In this document: positions 29,075 through 41,900 of the stretch, piece after piece | Numbering within the stretch: position 1 is the first letter of the stretch | How the letters are laid out: the number at the start of each line of letters is the position of its first letter | Assembly (NCBI GenBank): GCA_003116995.1 | Contig: BDSL01000038.1 | Coordinates: forward strand, 248,001-312,000 | Direction of reading: 5' to 3' | Source of the DNA: Yamagishiella unicocca | Lineage: Eukaryota > Chlorophyta > Chlorophyceae > Chlamydomonadales > Volvocaceae | Length of the DNA: 64,000 nucleotides | The notes under the pieces: generated by a model | What the model was told of the DNA's origin: nothing | Databases searched by the model: none | What the model saw: only the letters and a program-made list of their open reading frames with translations | Translations under genes and position numbers: made by a program

Positions 29075-31503
29075 GATATGTTACTAAATTGTTTTGACTG
29101 TTGAAGAAGGCCCTAGGGATGCATAGCAGTCAACGACGCAACGGAATCATGGTCGCCGTTGGACTTGCGATATCCTGCGACGCGGGGTGGTCGCCATACC
29201 GCAATTGAGGCACACGTCTTTCTCATGTAGGTATGCCGCAAATCAGATCGCTAGTGCAACTTACAAAATTCAAGCATGGCATACGGTGCGGTGAGTAAAT
29301 TATGGCGGGAGTCGCAAAAAACCTTCAAACTTTCCAAACGGATAATGCGCGTGAAGGCCCTACGTCGCTCTTCAGGTGTGATACGGAACATACGGTGTGA
29401 TGTGCTGGCCGTTGCTGACGATTGCTTAAAACAGGCTTCACACGGACAAACAGTGTGATGTGCTGGCCGTTGCCGATGCGTTGTCGACGGTTGCTTCAAA
29501 ACAGGCTTCAAGATGCTCCACCAACATCGTCCTGCAAGCGAATCTGCAGGCCGTGTATCACTCTTGGACAGCGGAAAGAGTGTTGAAGGGTTAATTTATT
29601 GCCAGATGCTTAATAAATTGCCAGATGCGGGCGCCTCCACGAGACCACGACCGCCTATCAACGAATTGTTGGCGGGCGCGGCAACACTCAAACGAAGAAT
29701 TGGTATTGCATCATCATGTAGCCCGGCTGAGCAGCCCTCCCCTTCTATTAGCAACGCAAATCGGATACTCCGGGACACTTCATCAGAATGTAGCTGCCGA
29801 TCAGGAAATCGGATCATGCAAGTTTTCCGTACTTAAACTATATACGAACGAGGGAGTAGACAGGCTTTTATCCGTCGGTAAATTACAATCGGATGCGCCA
29901 AGCGCAGGCTCCTACTAGCCTCAGCTATTTGGGGAGCGAGGCAGGGACAGCCATCAGCACCTGGATATAGAGTGCATGGCATGACCTCCGCATCCTAAAC
30001 GACCGCCTCATCCTCGAGAGCCCTTTCAGTACCCCTAATGATGGCTCAGTTGTGCGGCGCACCACAAACACCACACAACGCGGCCATGATGATCGAGTAG
30101 GTCCGCGGTGACCTCCCAGGCTGCGAGAACGCACTGGGGTGGAAGGAAGGCTACGAAAAAAGGGCGAGGCCAGCTACCAAGGTGATCCATCGGTGCGGGA
30201 CAAACCCGGACGGAAGCAAGCAACCCTGGTACCCTCTTGCCCTAACGCTAGACCCAGTTAGACGTCCCTGCAGCCATGGTTTTTGGCAACGCCAACCCAA
30301 CAACCACCCGGCTGACCGCCGCACGCACAAACCTGTTCCGTCATCGCACCCAGTGGCATGACAGATCATTATGTTACCATCTGCGTTAAGGCACCACCAC
30401 CATTCAACCATCTGTCCGCAGCTCAAGATAATGCCGGAGTGTATGTTCGGAGCTCTCGCATACCCGTTGGTGAAGCACACCCAACATCGCCCGAGGTAGA
30501 GCGACGTGCCAATGGAATCCTCCGTGCATGGAAATACACCGTCACCTACTGTCAAACTCAAATCATGTTTTCTTGCAGCACTGCCCCGAGCGATCTAGCT
30601 GCAAGAACCAGCCCGGCCAGTGGTCAGCTGCAAATCTGTCTAATACCCTACGCCCAAGCCCATCGTATTGGTTGCCATGTCCGCCACGTTGGCCTCACAT
30701 CTGCATCGGCCTCCACAATCACCGCACGGGAGTTCACTATCTCGCCCGGCAAGCCGGGCAGCATCTAAATTAAATATTGGCAAAAAAACATATTAGGGCG
30801 GCGACACACGCTCTCTCCTACGAGGAAGCACTGCGCCTGGAGCGGCGCACTTACAACCGCCAAAACAAGGCGAAATACGTTCATCCGCCCATACACACCG
30901 ATATTGCCGCTCCCCGTCGATTCATCGACCCGAGGCAGCTGCGGTCCGGCGCCGTTAGCCGTGTGTGGACAAACACGGTCAGAATACATGTGGCCTCCGG
31001 GGCGTCACGCGGAGCGACTTCCAATCTCCTAAGCGCAACCATCAGAACATAGCTCAAATCAACAGACGCCACAGGAATATCTTCGCCATACTCATTTGGC
31101 TCACCAACTTCAACATCGTGCACGCACAAAGCAGTGTAACTGCCCCGGTGCAAAGCAACATGTCACGCCCTCTCCGTCCCTTCCTGACGCATAACGACCA
31201 GTTCCCCGTATGGGGCCCCGGGAGGCGAAGCCAACGCTGCGGAGCTGCCTGGCGCTACCCTGCCGAGTGCGGGTTACCAGCCTCGAGACCTACGAATGCC
31301 GATCCATCAGCTACTGGCTGGATGACCGGCTGCGGCAGTGCTCGCTCCTCTCGCACGATGCAGTTGCCCGACGACCACTTTCCCACAAATGTATTGGTTG
31401 CAGCGGCATCATGGCTTAATGCCTGCGCAGATGTCCGATTCATTCCGCTAAGCACGGTTGCTCGCCCAGCAACGGTGCTTAGGGCGGACGCCTCACATCC
31501 TAC
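29075..31503. other. Spacer with possible unrecognised exons
   Basis: No recognised gene. The right part (about 30850-31503) is probably the 3' UTR of the minus-strand DUF2061 gene, since a minus-strand TGTAA occurs at 30850-30854. On the plus strand, 30777-31052 carries a frame with a non-repetitive stretch (THALSYEEALRLERRTYNRQ, then AKYVHPPIHTDIAAPRRFID) that could be an exon, but I cannot assign it to a family. Short direct repeats around a CACACGGACAAACAGTGTGA-type segment occur near 29390-29480. Confidence 0.4.
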
Positions 31504-32604
31504 TTAGAACATTGTTACGAGAATCCACAACCGCTCATGTACCAGATATAGGATGTATTTCGAGAGGAACTCCGCCGCGCCTAGCTCCAGCGCTTCGTCA
31601 AGCTGCAATCAGCAAGGATAGCCGCCGTAAGGTCACACCGACGGCAATAGAGCGCACTAAGTTACATAACAGTACTCATAATTCCGTGCATATCATGATA
31701 TTAGCCAGGCAGCCGCGGCCACAGTCGATAGCAGGGATACAGGCAGCCGCGGCAAGCCAACGTGCACAGTTATATACTGTAATAATTGTGAATACGCGTG
31801 TTGTAATAGTCAGCAGTCAGCCTACGTAGTCGGCAAATGCAACGCATCGCACGTCGTCCCCACGCCTTGCCGACGAGGGTCACACAAGTGGCTTTTTTGA
31901 AAGACTCACCGAAGCGTTGAAGAACGTCATTGTGAGGGCGATTGTGGTCGCTGTGGAAAAGAAGCGCCACGATAGTGCTTTAACCAGGCTCCGCAGCAGC
32001 GAATCATGTTGTGGTCGCGCCTGCAGAGTATGGATGCGAGTTGACCAGACGGCATGCAGCGCGTTCATGTAAAAAGGCAGGATACAGCTAGCATCGTGCA
32101 TATGTTGGCCCACAACAACCCTTGTTTCATTCGCTCACCTGTTCACCCTCGGCGCTCCCTTGCGCCTGGCGAGCAGCAGCTAACCCGGCCTGTAGATTTA
32201 CCAACAAATTATCCCGTGAGGATATTAGGTTAGGTTGCTAAACGCGGCGGCCGTAACAATAAAACGACGACGCTAGCGCCGCCCAGTGGTAGGCCGGTGC
32301 CTCAACAACCTCGCTGCATTCATCCCCTGCGCGACACGCCTATAATCACACTTACCTCATAGCCGGCTTCATACGCGCTCTGCACCTCTTGGCTCACGAT
32401 AGGGGCAACAGGTTCTACTACACTTAATGCTGTGGCTGCGGGAGCGCTGGGCTTGTTCTTGCGCCCCGTCGATTCGCTTGGCCGTTCTAGCGATAGAGCA
32501 CAGAGTTGTCGCAGGAGACGCCGCTGCTGATGCTGACGGTGCAGGGCGCGGCATCTGACCCCTAGAGTGTGTTGGCTCCTGAGCAAAGAGTTAGAGGCCT
32601 GCAT
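31504..32604 (-). CDS. DUF2061 family small membrane protein with transit-peptide-like N-terminus
   Basis: Three exons (32356-32604, 31910-32020, 31504-31602), all phase 0, encode 152 residues. Residues 1 to about 45 are rich in Arg, Gln, Leu and Ser and lack acidic residues (MQASNSLLRSQHTLGVRCRA), like an algal organelle transit peptide. Residues ~84-152 match DUF2061: SLLRSLVKALSWRFFSTATT (basic lead-in and first membrane segment), then ALELGAAEFLSKYILYLVHE followed by RLW, the family's lysine and HER-W signature. DUF2061 is mainly known as a short bacterial membrane protein of unknown function; organelle targeting here is inferred from the N-terminus. Donors are GTAAGT and GTGAGT, acceptors CAG. 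The gene is divergent from the G-patch gene. Confidence 0.87.
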
Positions 32605-33046
32605 CTTTACAGCCTGAAATCAACTGTAACGTGCAGCCTGCGTGGTTTGTTACACAAGCACAAGGGACTTAGGCTTTGGCAGACGGCTGGCGCTGGTCAT
32701 AATGTAAAGGGCCCGCCCGATGCATTGCAAGGGGGGGGGCTGAGGTGGGCGGCAGAAAAGCCACCCAGCCCTCGCCATGGGGAAATGAAAATTCATTCCT
32801 AGTTTATACCGATGAGCCCGAAGTCTTGCGACAGATGATGCGCACCTCCTGGGTTATTCCCATTTTGATTTCACGGTCGACCAAAAAATGATACCCGCGG
32901 TTTGGTAAATTTTATTTCTTGAATACTTCACAATATAAGCCATAAAACATCCGATAAAAGAAAACTCACTGGGTGGCCATACCGCCTTGGGAACTTCTAA
33001 AATTATATCACTTCACAGCAAAGACTGACTTGTGGACTGCTAGAAT
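32605..33046. promoter_or_regulatory. Divergent intergenic region, DUF2061 / G-patch genes
   Basis: 442 bp between two start codons facing apart; it must hold both promoters and 5' UTRs. The half next to the G-patch gene is AT-rich (around 32860-33010). No reliable TATA box or other element could be singled out. Confidence 0.45.
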
Positions 33047-36000
33047 ATGAAGCTTCCTCCAGGTTATGTTGCTGGGGTGGGTGTCCGCAAGGCCACTGCC
33101 TATGGTGGCCTTGGACAGAAGCTCATGGAAAAGATGGGTTGGAGTCAAGGCCAGGGACTTGGCAAGGAAAAGGATGGGATGAAGGAAGCAATTGAAGTCA
33201 AGAAGAAGGAGGACACTGTTGGGGTAAGGCTGCGTCATTCTTTACTTCTGCCGCCGCCATCGGCGCCGACCCGTCGTGTTCGGGTGCCGTCAACATACAC
33301 ACTGCCAACAACGGGCATCTTAGTGCCTACATTCACCTCGTGTTGCCGTGAGGACGATAGCAACGGCATATCGCCGTGTCTGCCGCCGTTCCCCCCCACC
33401 TTAACCCTGGGTCCTTAGACTGCAATGTGGTGCATTGCTGTGCCGTGACAGCGTGGGATATTGCATGTCATCCTGAAAACCCAATTTGTGTTTCGTGTTG
33501 CACTGGTGCAAATCCCACGCCTGCTGTGTCCTTCCATACAGCAAGCGAGTGCGTGTCTGCATCTTGCGGAGGGCCTTGCCACACCACCCAGCCACTAAAC
33601 TAAACGCACTAGGTGCCCTCGCCGTCCGCGGCCCGCACGACTACCTAGCTCTCCAGCAAGCCTGAGGTGCGCTCCTGTCCCGTGCCGCATCAATGATTAA
33701 AGGTGGGCGCGAACGCGGCCTGGAACTGGGAACAGAAGTACTGGGAGGACGCATACAACTCTGCCATTCGAAATATCAACCACGTAAGTGGATAACGTAA
33801 GCCCGACTTGGGCGAGGCAGGGGGTTCGAGGAGCGGGACTCGCGGGTCCGGTTCAAGGATCACAGAGGGGAGACAGGCCTAGGCGGTGCGGTGCGGTAGG
33901 TCTCCGTTTGGAGCTTCCAACAGGAGCAGGGCGCTCTTCACAATCAGGGTACGCCCCGAGCTGCGTGCGCAGCCGGCACGGGGTGAGGCGACGCAGGGTG
34001 AGGGGCCGCAGGCTGAGGCGCCGCAGGCTGAGGCGCCGCAGCGGCTGGGCAGCAGGGTGAGGGGCCGCAGGGTGAGGGGGCGCAGGGTGAGGGGCCGCAG
34101 GGTGAGGGGGCGCAGCGGCTGGGCAGCAGGGTGAGGGGCCGCAGCGGCTGGGCAGCAGGGTGAGGGGCCGCAGCGGCTGGGCAGCAGGGTGAGGGGCCGC
34201 AGGGTGAGGCGCCGCAGCGGCTGGGCCCCCTCACATACAGTGGGGAGCACGCGGAGGACCACAGGCCGCCCCCACAGCAAACACCACGAACGTCGCGATG
34301 TTCACCTACGCTCGTGGTGCGTCCTTGTATGATCTGCACTCTCGTATGTGCCCGCCATGCGCTCTGCAATTGGTTGTGGACAGGAGGCAAGCGGCACCTC
34401 CAGCAGCAGCAGTAGCGGCAGCGACAGTGACAGCAGTGAAGACAGCGGCGCCCGGCGCAGAGGGAAGCGCGCGCGGAAGGGCGCCGCGTCCCCGGCCTCG
34501 AGAGGGCCGGTGACCAACCGGGACGGAACACTGGCAAGCGCCAGCGCGGCGGAGTTGCGCATCGCGGCGGAGCTCGCCAAGGACCCGTGGGGCAGGTGCG
34601 TGGCGCGGAGGGTGGCGCGGAGGGTGGCTGCGTGCAGAAGTTGAGGCTAGGTTTGGGGGCCGCTCTGGAGGCTCGTGGGGCAGGTGCGTGACGCGGAGGG
34701 TGACGCGGAGGGTGGCGCGGAGGATGACGTGGAGGGTGGCGCGGAGGGTGACGCGGACGGTGGCGCGGAGGGTGGCGCGGAGGGTGACGCGGAGGGTGAC
34801 GCGGAGGGTGACGCGAAGGGTGGCTGCGTGCAGAAGTTGAGGGTAGGTTTGGGGGCCGCTCTGGAGGCTCGTGGTGCAGGCCAGGTGGGGTGTTGGGCGT
34901 GGTAGGGACGTGGGCAGGAGGCAGATCGCATGCTCCCAGTGAGGCACTATCGCCATCCGCCAGCCACCAGCTTCCGTGAGGCACTGAACTTCGCTCCCAT
35001 CCCACCGACCCATGGGCCCGCAGGTGGGGTGGTCGCGGTGGAAAGATGGCTCGCATTCGGGCGCAGGAGCACGAGGAGGCGAACCGTGCCAGAGCCAAGT
35101 TGGGCATGCCGCCACTGCCCGTCGCGCCGCCGCCGGCAGCGGACTCAGATAGCAGCAGTGACAGCGACAGCGATGGCCCCAGCACCAGTGGCCGTGGGGC
35201 GGCAGGTGCCGGGAAGGAGGGGCGCGGGGGCAGCAGCCCAGCGACCGGGAGCGCTAAGCGGAAGAAGAAGCAAGCCAAGGACGATGTGGGTTGCAAAGTA
35301 AAACGGCGGCAAAACGGCGGGAAGGAGACCGGTGGTGCAGCTGGCGCCGGCGAGGGCAAAGGCGTACAGGTGCGACTCGCGGTATAAAGGTATGCGACTG
35401 CCCGGGCGGCGATCATACTGTCGATGGGTGCGCCGCCGTGTTTTCTGACTCATGGGTCCCTTCTCCCTGCCTTGCTCGATGGCCCACTTGTCAGCTCACT
35501 CGCCTTACCCACTAGCTGTGTGTATTGGACCACAGGATGCGGCTCCCGCCAAGCCAGCTCCGAAGCGGCTAGTGGTGGTGCTCAGCAGTGAAGCAGCGTC
35601 CGCGGCTCGCATTCGGATGGTGAGGGTGCAAGGGGGAGGGGAGGGCGGCGGCCGGAAGATGCCGGGCGCTGGGCTGTGGCCAAGGCGGGACGGATTGGGG
35701 CGCGCGTGCCGTTCAAGTCCCCCACACCGCACCCGATTGTGCGTTACCCACGTAGGCCACCGCTTCCACCCAAGAGGATAACCATCCTTATCATACTTAG
35801 GTGCCGCAGGAATGAAGTAAAAGTCCTCATCCGTTTGCCTGTGGATCCACCTCGTGATGCACCGCCTGTCCCCTTGCTCTCACCGTATGCACCCGCTAGT
35901 TCGCCACCTTCAAACCGACACCCGCGACCGGGTGGTGGGGCGCCAAGATGTTTGCCAGCGCGGGCCTTATGGAGAGCCTGGAGGACGAGGTGGCGGGCGA

Positions 36001-37506
36001 GCAGCGTCTGGAGGCGGCAGCGGAGCGGCAGGCGGCCGAGGAGGCGGCGGGTCGGGTCGCGCTGACCGGGTCGGCTGCGGTGGCTGCGGGACAGAGGCGC
36101 GGCTTCAACGAGGGCGACCAGGAGGCCCTGTACAAACGGGTGGGTGCGGGGTGAGGAGGGAGGAAAGTAGGAGGGCCGGGGCGCCGCGGGTTGGGCCGGG
36201 AATGCTGGAGGGCCCTGTCGCAGCCTTAGGAGAAGGAAAGAAAGGGTGGGAAAGGCGTAAGGAGGGGATGGTGGGCGGGTAGGCAGCAGCCAGAGATACG
36301 GGCCACAGCAGCTCACTGCCTCGCACCCGTCGGGCATTGGGTCCCATTACGGCCGCAGGCTCACGAGTTCCAGCGGGTCGGACGCCGGGGTCTTGGGAAG
36401 GGCGAGATCAAGGTTGGCGGTGCGAAGTGGGAGGGGACCAAAAAGACCTTCGACGAGGACGAAGACGTGGACGAGGACGGCGATGGGGGCGCGGAGGGTG
36501 GCAGTGAGGAGGGGCCGGACGGGCGCAAAGCGGGCACTGCAGCCGGGACTGAGGACGAGGGCGGTGAGCAGCCGAGCGGGAAGAAGAAAAACGTGAAGGG
36601 CAAGGGGGAAAAGAAGGCCAAGAAGGAGAAGAAGCAGGAGCCGCCGGAGGCGGAGGCGGAAGCTCCGCAGAAGGCCAAGAAGCGGAAGGGGGAAAGCGGC
36701 GTTGGAGGCGGTGCAGCCGAGCAGGCGGCCCCACAGGAGCATCAGGTCGCCGAGGAGACACAGGAGGCGGACGGCGCCGCGGACGCAGCCGAGGTTCCAA
36801 AACCCAAGTGGCTGAAGCTGGCACGCACAGTATTGAGGAAGGTCAGTATGAGTTGCGTTTGTTGGGTCTCCCGTGCAACGACCGCACTATCATGCGGCCA
36901 CCAAACCCACCTCCGAATCTGGGTTTGGTACCAACTCTTGGGCGTCTGTCTGCCTCCCTGCAATCCTGCATTGCTGGACTCCACTCCCCCGTTACAATAC
37001 AAACGTTTGTCTGGGGGGCTGGGAACCTCCGCCTTTTGTATGCACTTTTGCATGCGAATGTATGTCTAATGCTGCCGCCGCAACCACCGTCGCCGCTGCC
37101 CAGTCCGCTGAGAGGCGTGTCAAGCTGCGGAAGGTCGTCTCGGAGCTTCTATTGCACGCAGAGGAGCAGCACCGTCAACACCATCACAAGCATTCACACC
37201 GCAAGCCCCACCACAAAAACAGCAAGCACAAAAACAGCAAGCATAAAGACAGCATCGGTGCCGAGGCGGAGGCAGCAGGAGGCGGAAACGGCAGCAGCAG
37301 CCCATGGGACCTGGACAGCGTGCGTCAGGCGTTAGAGCGCAAGGTGGGGACTGCGAACGGGGCAGGGCCAACTCGCATCGTTAACGCAAAGCCGCTGCCG
37401 GACGACTGACGCCTCGTGTCCTTCCCCGCAGATCCGGAAAAGCAACAGTGGTCTGGCCATCGATGGCAAATTTCTCACGATGGTGGGCGCAACAGATGGA
37501 GTGTAG
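33047..37506 (+). CDS. G-patch domain nucleolar protein, GPATCH4/PINX1-like
   Basis: Nine exons in phase: 33047-33223, 33703-33783, 34384-34595, 35024-35285, 35536-35619, 35900-36139, 36359-36841, 37104-37343, 37432-37506; 617 residues. The N-terminal G-patch (about 14-62) reads GGLGQKLMEKMGWSQGQGLG, then VGVGANAAWNWEQKYWEDAY as in plant and animal GPATCH4. Later conserved blocks are LAKDPWGRWGGRGGKMARIR, FKPTPATGWWGAKMFASAGL and EFQRVGRRGLGKGEIKVGG. Between them lie Ser/Asp-rich acidic tracts and a long Lys/Glu-rich segment typical of nucleolar proteins. A His/Lys-rich stretch (HKNSKHKNSKHKD) precedes the end, which reads IRKSNSGLAIDGKFLTMVG. Family members bind RNA helicases of the DEAH class and act in ribosome biogenesis; that role is inferred. 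Introns 33784-34383 and 34596-35023 carry minisatellites. Confidence 0.9.
33965..34225. repeat. G-rich minisatellite in G-patch gene intron 2
   Basis: Tandem array built from GGTGAGGGGCCGCAG and CGGCTGGGCAGCAG modules, partly organised into ~30-bp higher-order units. The GGTGAG core resembles a 5' splice site and occurs many times. Confidence 0.85.
34600..34885. repeat. 12-bp minisatellite and long direct repeat in G-patch gene intron 3
   Basis: About a dozen copies of a 12-bp unit (GGTGACGCGGAG / GGTGGCGCGGAG) at about 34605-34625 and 34690-34822. They lie inside a ~59-bp direct repeat (34625-34683 and 34822-34880, core GCAGAAGTTGAGG-TAGGTTT) whose first copy ends in GTGGGGCAGGTGCGTG, a duplicate of the exon 3 donor at 34588-34601. 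Confidence 0.85.
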
Positions 37507-38905
37507 GCGCCCGCGCCATTGCGAGGAGCTTGATTTGCTGGGGAGCTGGGTGAGCGAGCCAGCGCGTGTCTGTGATCACAGCATCAAAAGCTTGGCGGCG
37601 GGAGGATATTTGTGTTGGTTGGGTTGGGGACAGAAAAGCGAGCACAGCGGGCGCTTCAGGCGCTAGGACACAGCCAAGGTAGGCGATTTGCAGGGGCCAC
37701 GGAGGGAACACATTGAAAGCATTAGTGCACCAGGACGATGGAGCGAAAGTAGAGCTGGGTCGAGTGCACCGTTACCTAATACTTACGGCATCGGTTAATG
37801 TGGCGAGCAGTGTTTAATGTAGACATCTAATGTTTGCAGGCGTCGGTCCCGTCGGAGGTCCGTTTTGCGTCCGTTTCTCATTTCGGATGTGCATGCGGGT
37901 CAACACAGCAAGGGTGCGGAACGCAATACTTGGTGCATATTGCGGAAAGAGTTGAAAAGAAATCGTTACATGCGAATCGCTGTAATCGCGACCGCCGTCA
38001 CCCGGTGGTGGGTGGTTGAACCAGCGCTTCATGAAGTAGGCGGGCCGGCTGAGCTGCCGTATGTACACCGTCTCAAACTAACACCAACAATCGTCGCCAC
38101 GGCCGTCGAGCTGCTTTAGTACTGCGCGCCTGGAACACGAGGCAAGCACTGCGACATATAATTTTCTGTGTCAAAGACAAACACCATCAACTTGCGAGAA
38201 GGAACAGGACGACGACTGACTGCTTTGAATCCACTTTGTGTGGTAAAACCAGGACAAGACAAGGTATAATAAAATGATTCTGGCTCCCGCGGCCAACGGC
38301 TCGCTAGGACACTGGTCCCCGTCAGGCACCATCCCTCACGAGCCTGCACTGCTTTTGGTGCGCACGCGCCCGCAACGTTCTTCTCAACTCTGTGCACCGA
38401 GACGGAACTAGCCGTCACCTGCGTAGGTCAAAACAGAAACCCTCATGTTCAACTGCAAATGGCCGATATATGCGTATCGACAAACTCCTGCCGCGGCTGC
38501 ACCTCTTATCTCATCGGCGAATCAAAACCGTATCTCACTCCGCGCAAACGGCTGGCGTCGCCGACGCGCATATTATAGTACAAGCGCTGGGCTATATAAG
38601 TACATGGCGATGTAGGACCAACGCCGACAAAATCAAGATGCTGGTATGCTGCTGCTTGAAGCCGGTCTCGTCACCATACGAACGCGCTGCCCCATAATCG
38701 GCGCACAATCCACAGCCGTGACCCATGGGTCAGCTTATCTCTCTCCGCCACGCTCCTCGAGTACGATATAGCAATCCCGCAGCAATACTAAGTGTTTGGC
38801 TCTTTCAGAATTTTGCATCGAGGCCGCCGTGTCCCCCCGAATGTCCCACCGGGGCTGCCGTGTCAGGTTCGGCCTTACTGCCTTCCCACAAGCGTACGTC
38901 CCCCT
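37507..38905. other. Convergent 3' spacer, G-patch / monooxygenase genes
   Basis: No gene recognised. A plus-strand TGTAA at 37981-37985 is the likely poly(A) signal of the G-patch gene, giving a 3' UTR of about 480 bp. The remainder should include the 3' UTR of the minus-strand monooxygenase. The open frames are short and unrecognised. Confidence 0.5.
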
Positions 38906-41900
38906 CTAGATGTCGATGCTAGACAGGCTAGCAGACGACAGGTTGAGATTGTTCAGGTCGTCCCAAAACTGCGCCACTGCGCCGTGCACGTGCAGCGCGC
39001 TCGCCATATCAACGGGCATGTGACCCCCGCCCGCGCTGATCACGCCGCCCAGCGCCGCAGCCGCGCTGAGGCTCATTGTCATCGTAGCTGCCGCCTTGGC
39101 GGCGGCCTTCGCCTTGGAGGTGGCAACCGCCGTCCGGGCGCCAACGGCCGGCTTCCTGGCCTTGCCGCTGCGTCGGTCGACGGCGGCCCGGCCACCGCTT
39201 GCAGGCGCCGCCTGGCCGCGAGCGCGCCGCCGGGTCACGCTGGTCGCCAGGGGCTGGGGGGACGTTGGCGCCTGCTGCTGCTGCTGCTGCTCCGGCTGCG
39301 GAGTTACCTCGATGGTGGTTCGAGGGGTCATATCGATGTGCGTGATGGGTGTGGGTGCGGCAATGGTGGGTGCGGCAACCAGGGTGGCAGCAGGGGCCGG
39401 AGCCGGGGCAGCAGCCATGGAGACGTGCTTGTGCTTTAGCACCGGCCTAGGTAGGAGGTGCGCGTCTGGCGCGGTAGGCGTGCGGGACGCAAGCGCCGGA
39501 GCACTCTCGGTGGCAGTGCCGGTCGCCGCTGGGGGGCCATGCACGCCCTGAAGCGCCATCCACACCAGTGCCGGCGACTTCGCAGCGTCGTACGGCCGAG
39601 AGACGAGCATGTCGTGCGCCGTCTCCGGCGCGACCAAAAGCGCCTGCCAGACGTCCGTCGGAGTCTGCATGGAGCAGTAAGCGCGTGCTAGAGGAGCTTG
39701 CTCACGAATCCCAGCGTCTGCTGCCACTGCATCCGCGGCAGCTAGCTCCGGGGAGCGCAGGACTGCCTCCCAAACACCGTTGGGCGTCGAGTCGGCTGAG
39801 TATGGAGACACTGCAGCGGTGTTTGTGGATTCCGCTGATTGACCTCCGTCGACACCTGAAATCGCTGCGGCAGCTACGGCAGCGGCGGGTGGTATGTTTG
39901 TAGTAACCAGTGTGGCGGCAGCCGCGGCCCTGCTGCTGCTACTGCTGGCCGTGCCTGCGAGGAGGCTCATCACGGCGGCAAACGCTGCGGGCAGGGGGCC
40001 GAAGCGACGGGCACCTGATGGCCTGCTGAACATGGGTGAGGACGGGCCGGAGGGCGCTGCAGAGGGGCTGGCTGACGGCGAGCTGATGAAGCCCGGTGGT
40101 GTGGCCCTGTTGGCGCCTCCGGAGGGGCGGCTCAAGTCCACGCCAGGTCCCGACGGCTGGGGGCCCGCTGGTGCCACATCGGCCGACCCGGCCTCCAAAT
40201 CTGCCCGTGGGCCCAGATGCATCATCATGGCAATACCCGCAGATGCCTCTGTTGCCGCCTTCGCGAGTATCTCCTCCATCGGCTGAGCGGTTATGGCAGC
40301 GGTGTCCGCAGCCGCTGAATCCACAGCGGCCATTACGGTGGCTGACAGGCTCCCGGGCGCAATTCCTTGAGTCTGCTGTGCTAGGAATGGCGCATCGCGC
40401 ATCCGCAGGCGCTCGGGTGCGTTTGGGGGCAGCCCCAGCAGGGCGCTAACCCGTGCACCGCGCAGCCGTGCATACTCCTGCAGAGCGCGCGGTGAAAGGC
40501 CGTGCTGCGCCGTGCAGGCGCCCAGTACGGCGGCATCCTCCAGCGCCAAGTTGGTTGCCGTACTGCTGACATCGTCAATCGGCATCATGTACACGGCGTC
40601 ACCCACCAGTGCAGCAGAGCCCGAAAACCACTGCCAGGGGGCAGCCAGGCTGGCAGCCATGGCCGGTGCTGGGGCCCGGCTGGGTGCATACTCGGTAACC
40701 ACGTTGGCCGCGGTAGAGCGCAGGGCGGTGAAGAAGTCTTGTGGGAAGTCCTCAAACATGGCCAGGCAGCGCCAGTATGGCGAGGCTGCATGCAGGTTGC
40801 GACGAGAGGGATGTGGGTGTTCAGGTGTCGGGTCTTGTACGACCACATGCGCACATATACACGGACACGGCGAACCTCAATATGTAGCCATTACCCGCCA
40901 ATAACCAGGAGCCAAGTAGCATCACTTCCAGCAATCGTGATACTACACGCCCCGATTGATTTAATCGTCGCTAGCCCCGTAGCCGTAAATAAAAATGACC
41001 TTCATGCTGCGCACCTCCTCCGGCCGGCTGTAGCCCCCGGCTGGCCAGCATGCTGATGGGGCAGCTGGCCGTCCACACAAACGTGTTGGGGCCGGCTGGT
41101 GACAGCGACGCGGTGCGCTCCGCCCCGTGCGGCGCCCGCAGGTCAACCCAGGTGCGGCTGCTGGTGGCGTGGCCGCGCACGTTGGCCCAGTCAGGGTCGC
41201 GTTGGCGCACTGTGAAGCGACCGCGCCACACGATACGGCCAGAGAGCTGCGGCTCCGTCACGCTGTCGAACTGGGTTCGGTGAGGAATGGGCGGGGAGCA
41301 GAGACATACACTATAGTTGGAACAAGGAGGAGATGTTTGTGAGTAAATGTCCAGAAATTCGCTGATGCACGAGTTTGCAGTCGCCTTGTATCCTGCTGCC
41401 AGTTCCCAACGGTTGAGAGCCTAACATAATCGCGTCTCAATCACCCAGCCTAAGGAGTTCCTTGGCAGCTCCGTTACGACGCTCCTCACCTGCAACCGCT
41501 TGACGGCTGACGACGGGCCGTCTGCGCCAATCAGCACCTTCGCGCGCACGGAGCGCACAGGCGCCCCACCGGGTGAGAGAGCGAAGTGCACCAGGGCGCC
41601 ACCGCCCGGGCACGGCTCCACACTGCTGACATGGTGGCGCCCGAAGATCTCCACCTCTGTGCAGCGACACCAAAGCGCCATCACTCAGCCAGAAGAACAG
41701 GGATCAGCATGCCAGGATCAGCAAGTGGAACATGCTGCACAAACAGATGAAAACCACAGGGCCATGCACGGCGTGCACATACTCTTCGAGGACGGAGACA
41801 TCCATTACACTCGCGCATAAAGGTAGCCACAGCTGCCTGCTGTGACGCATTCATTCACCCCACCCTATGTAAATGGGAACCTACCAGCAGGCAGAGCATC

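Noticed and set aside
35744..36337. Minus-strand frames across the G-patch exons
   Set aside because: These are GC-rich shadow frames of plus-strand exons with clear family blocks; none shows its own conservation.
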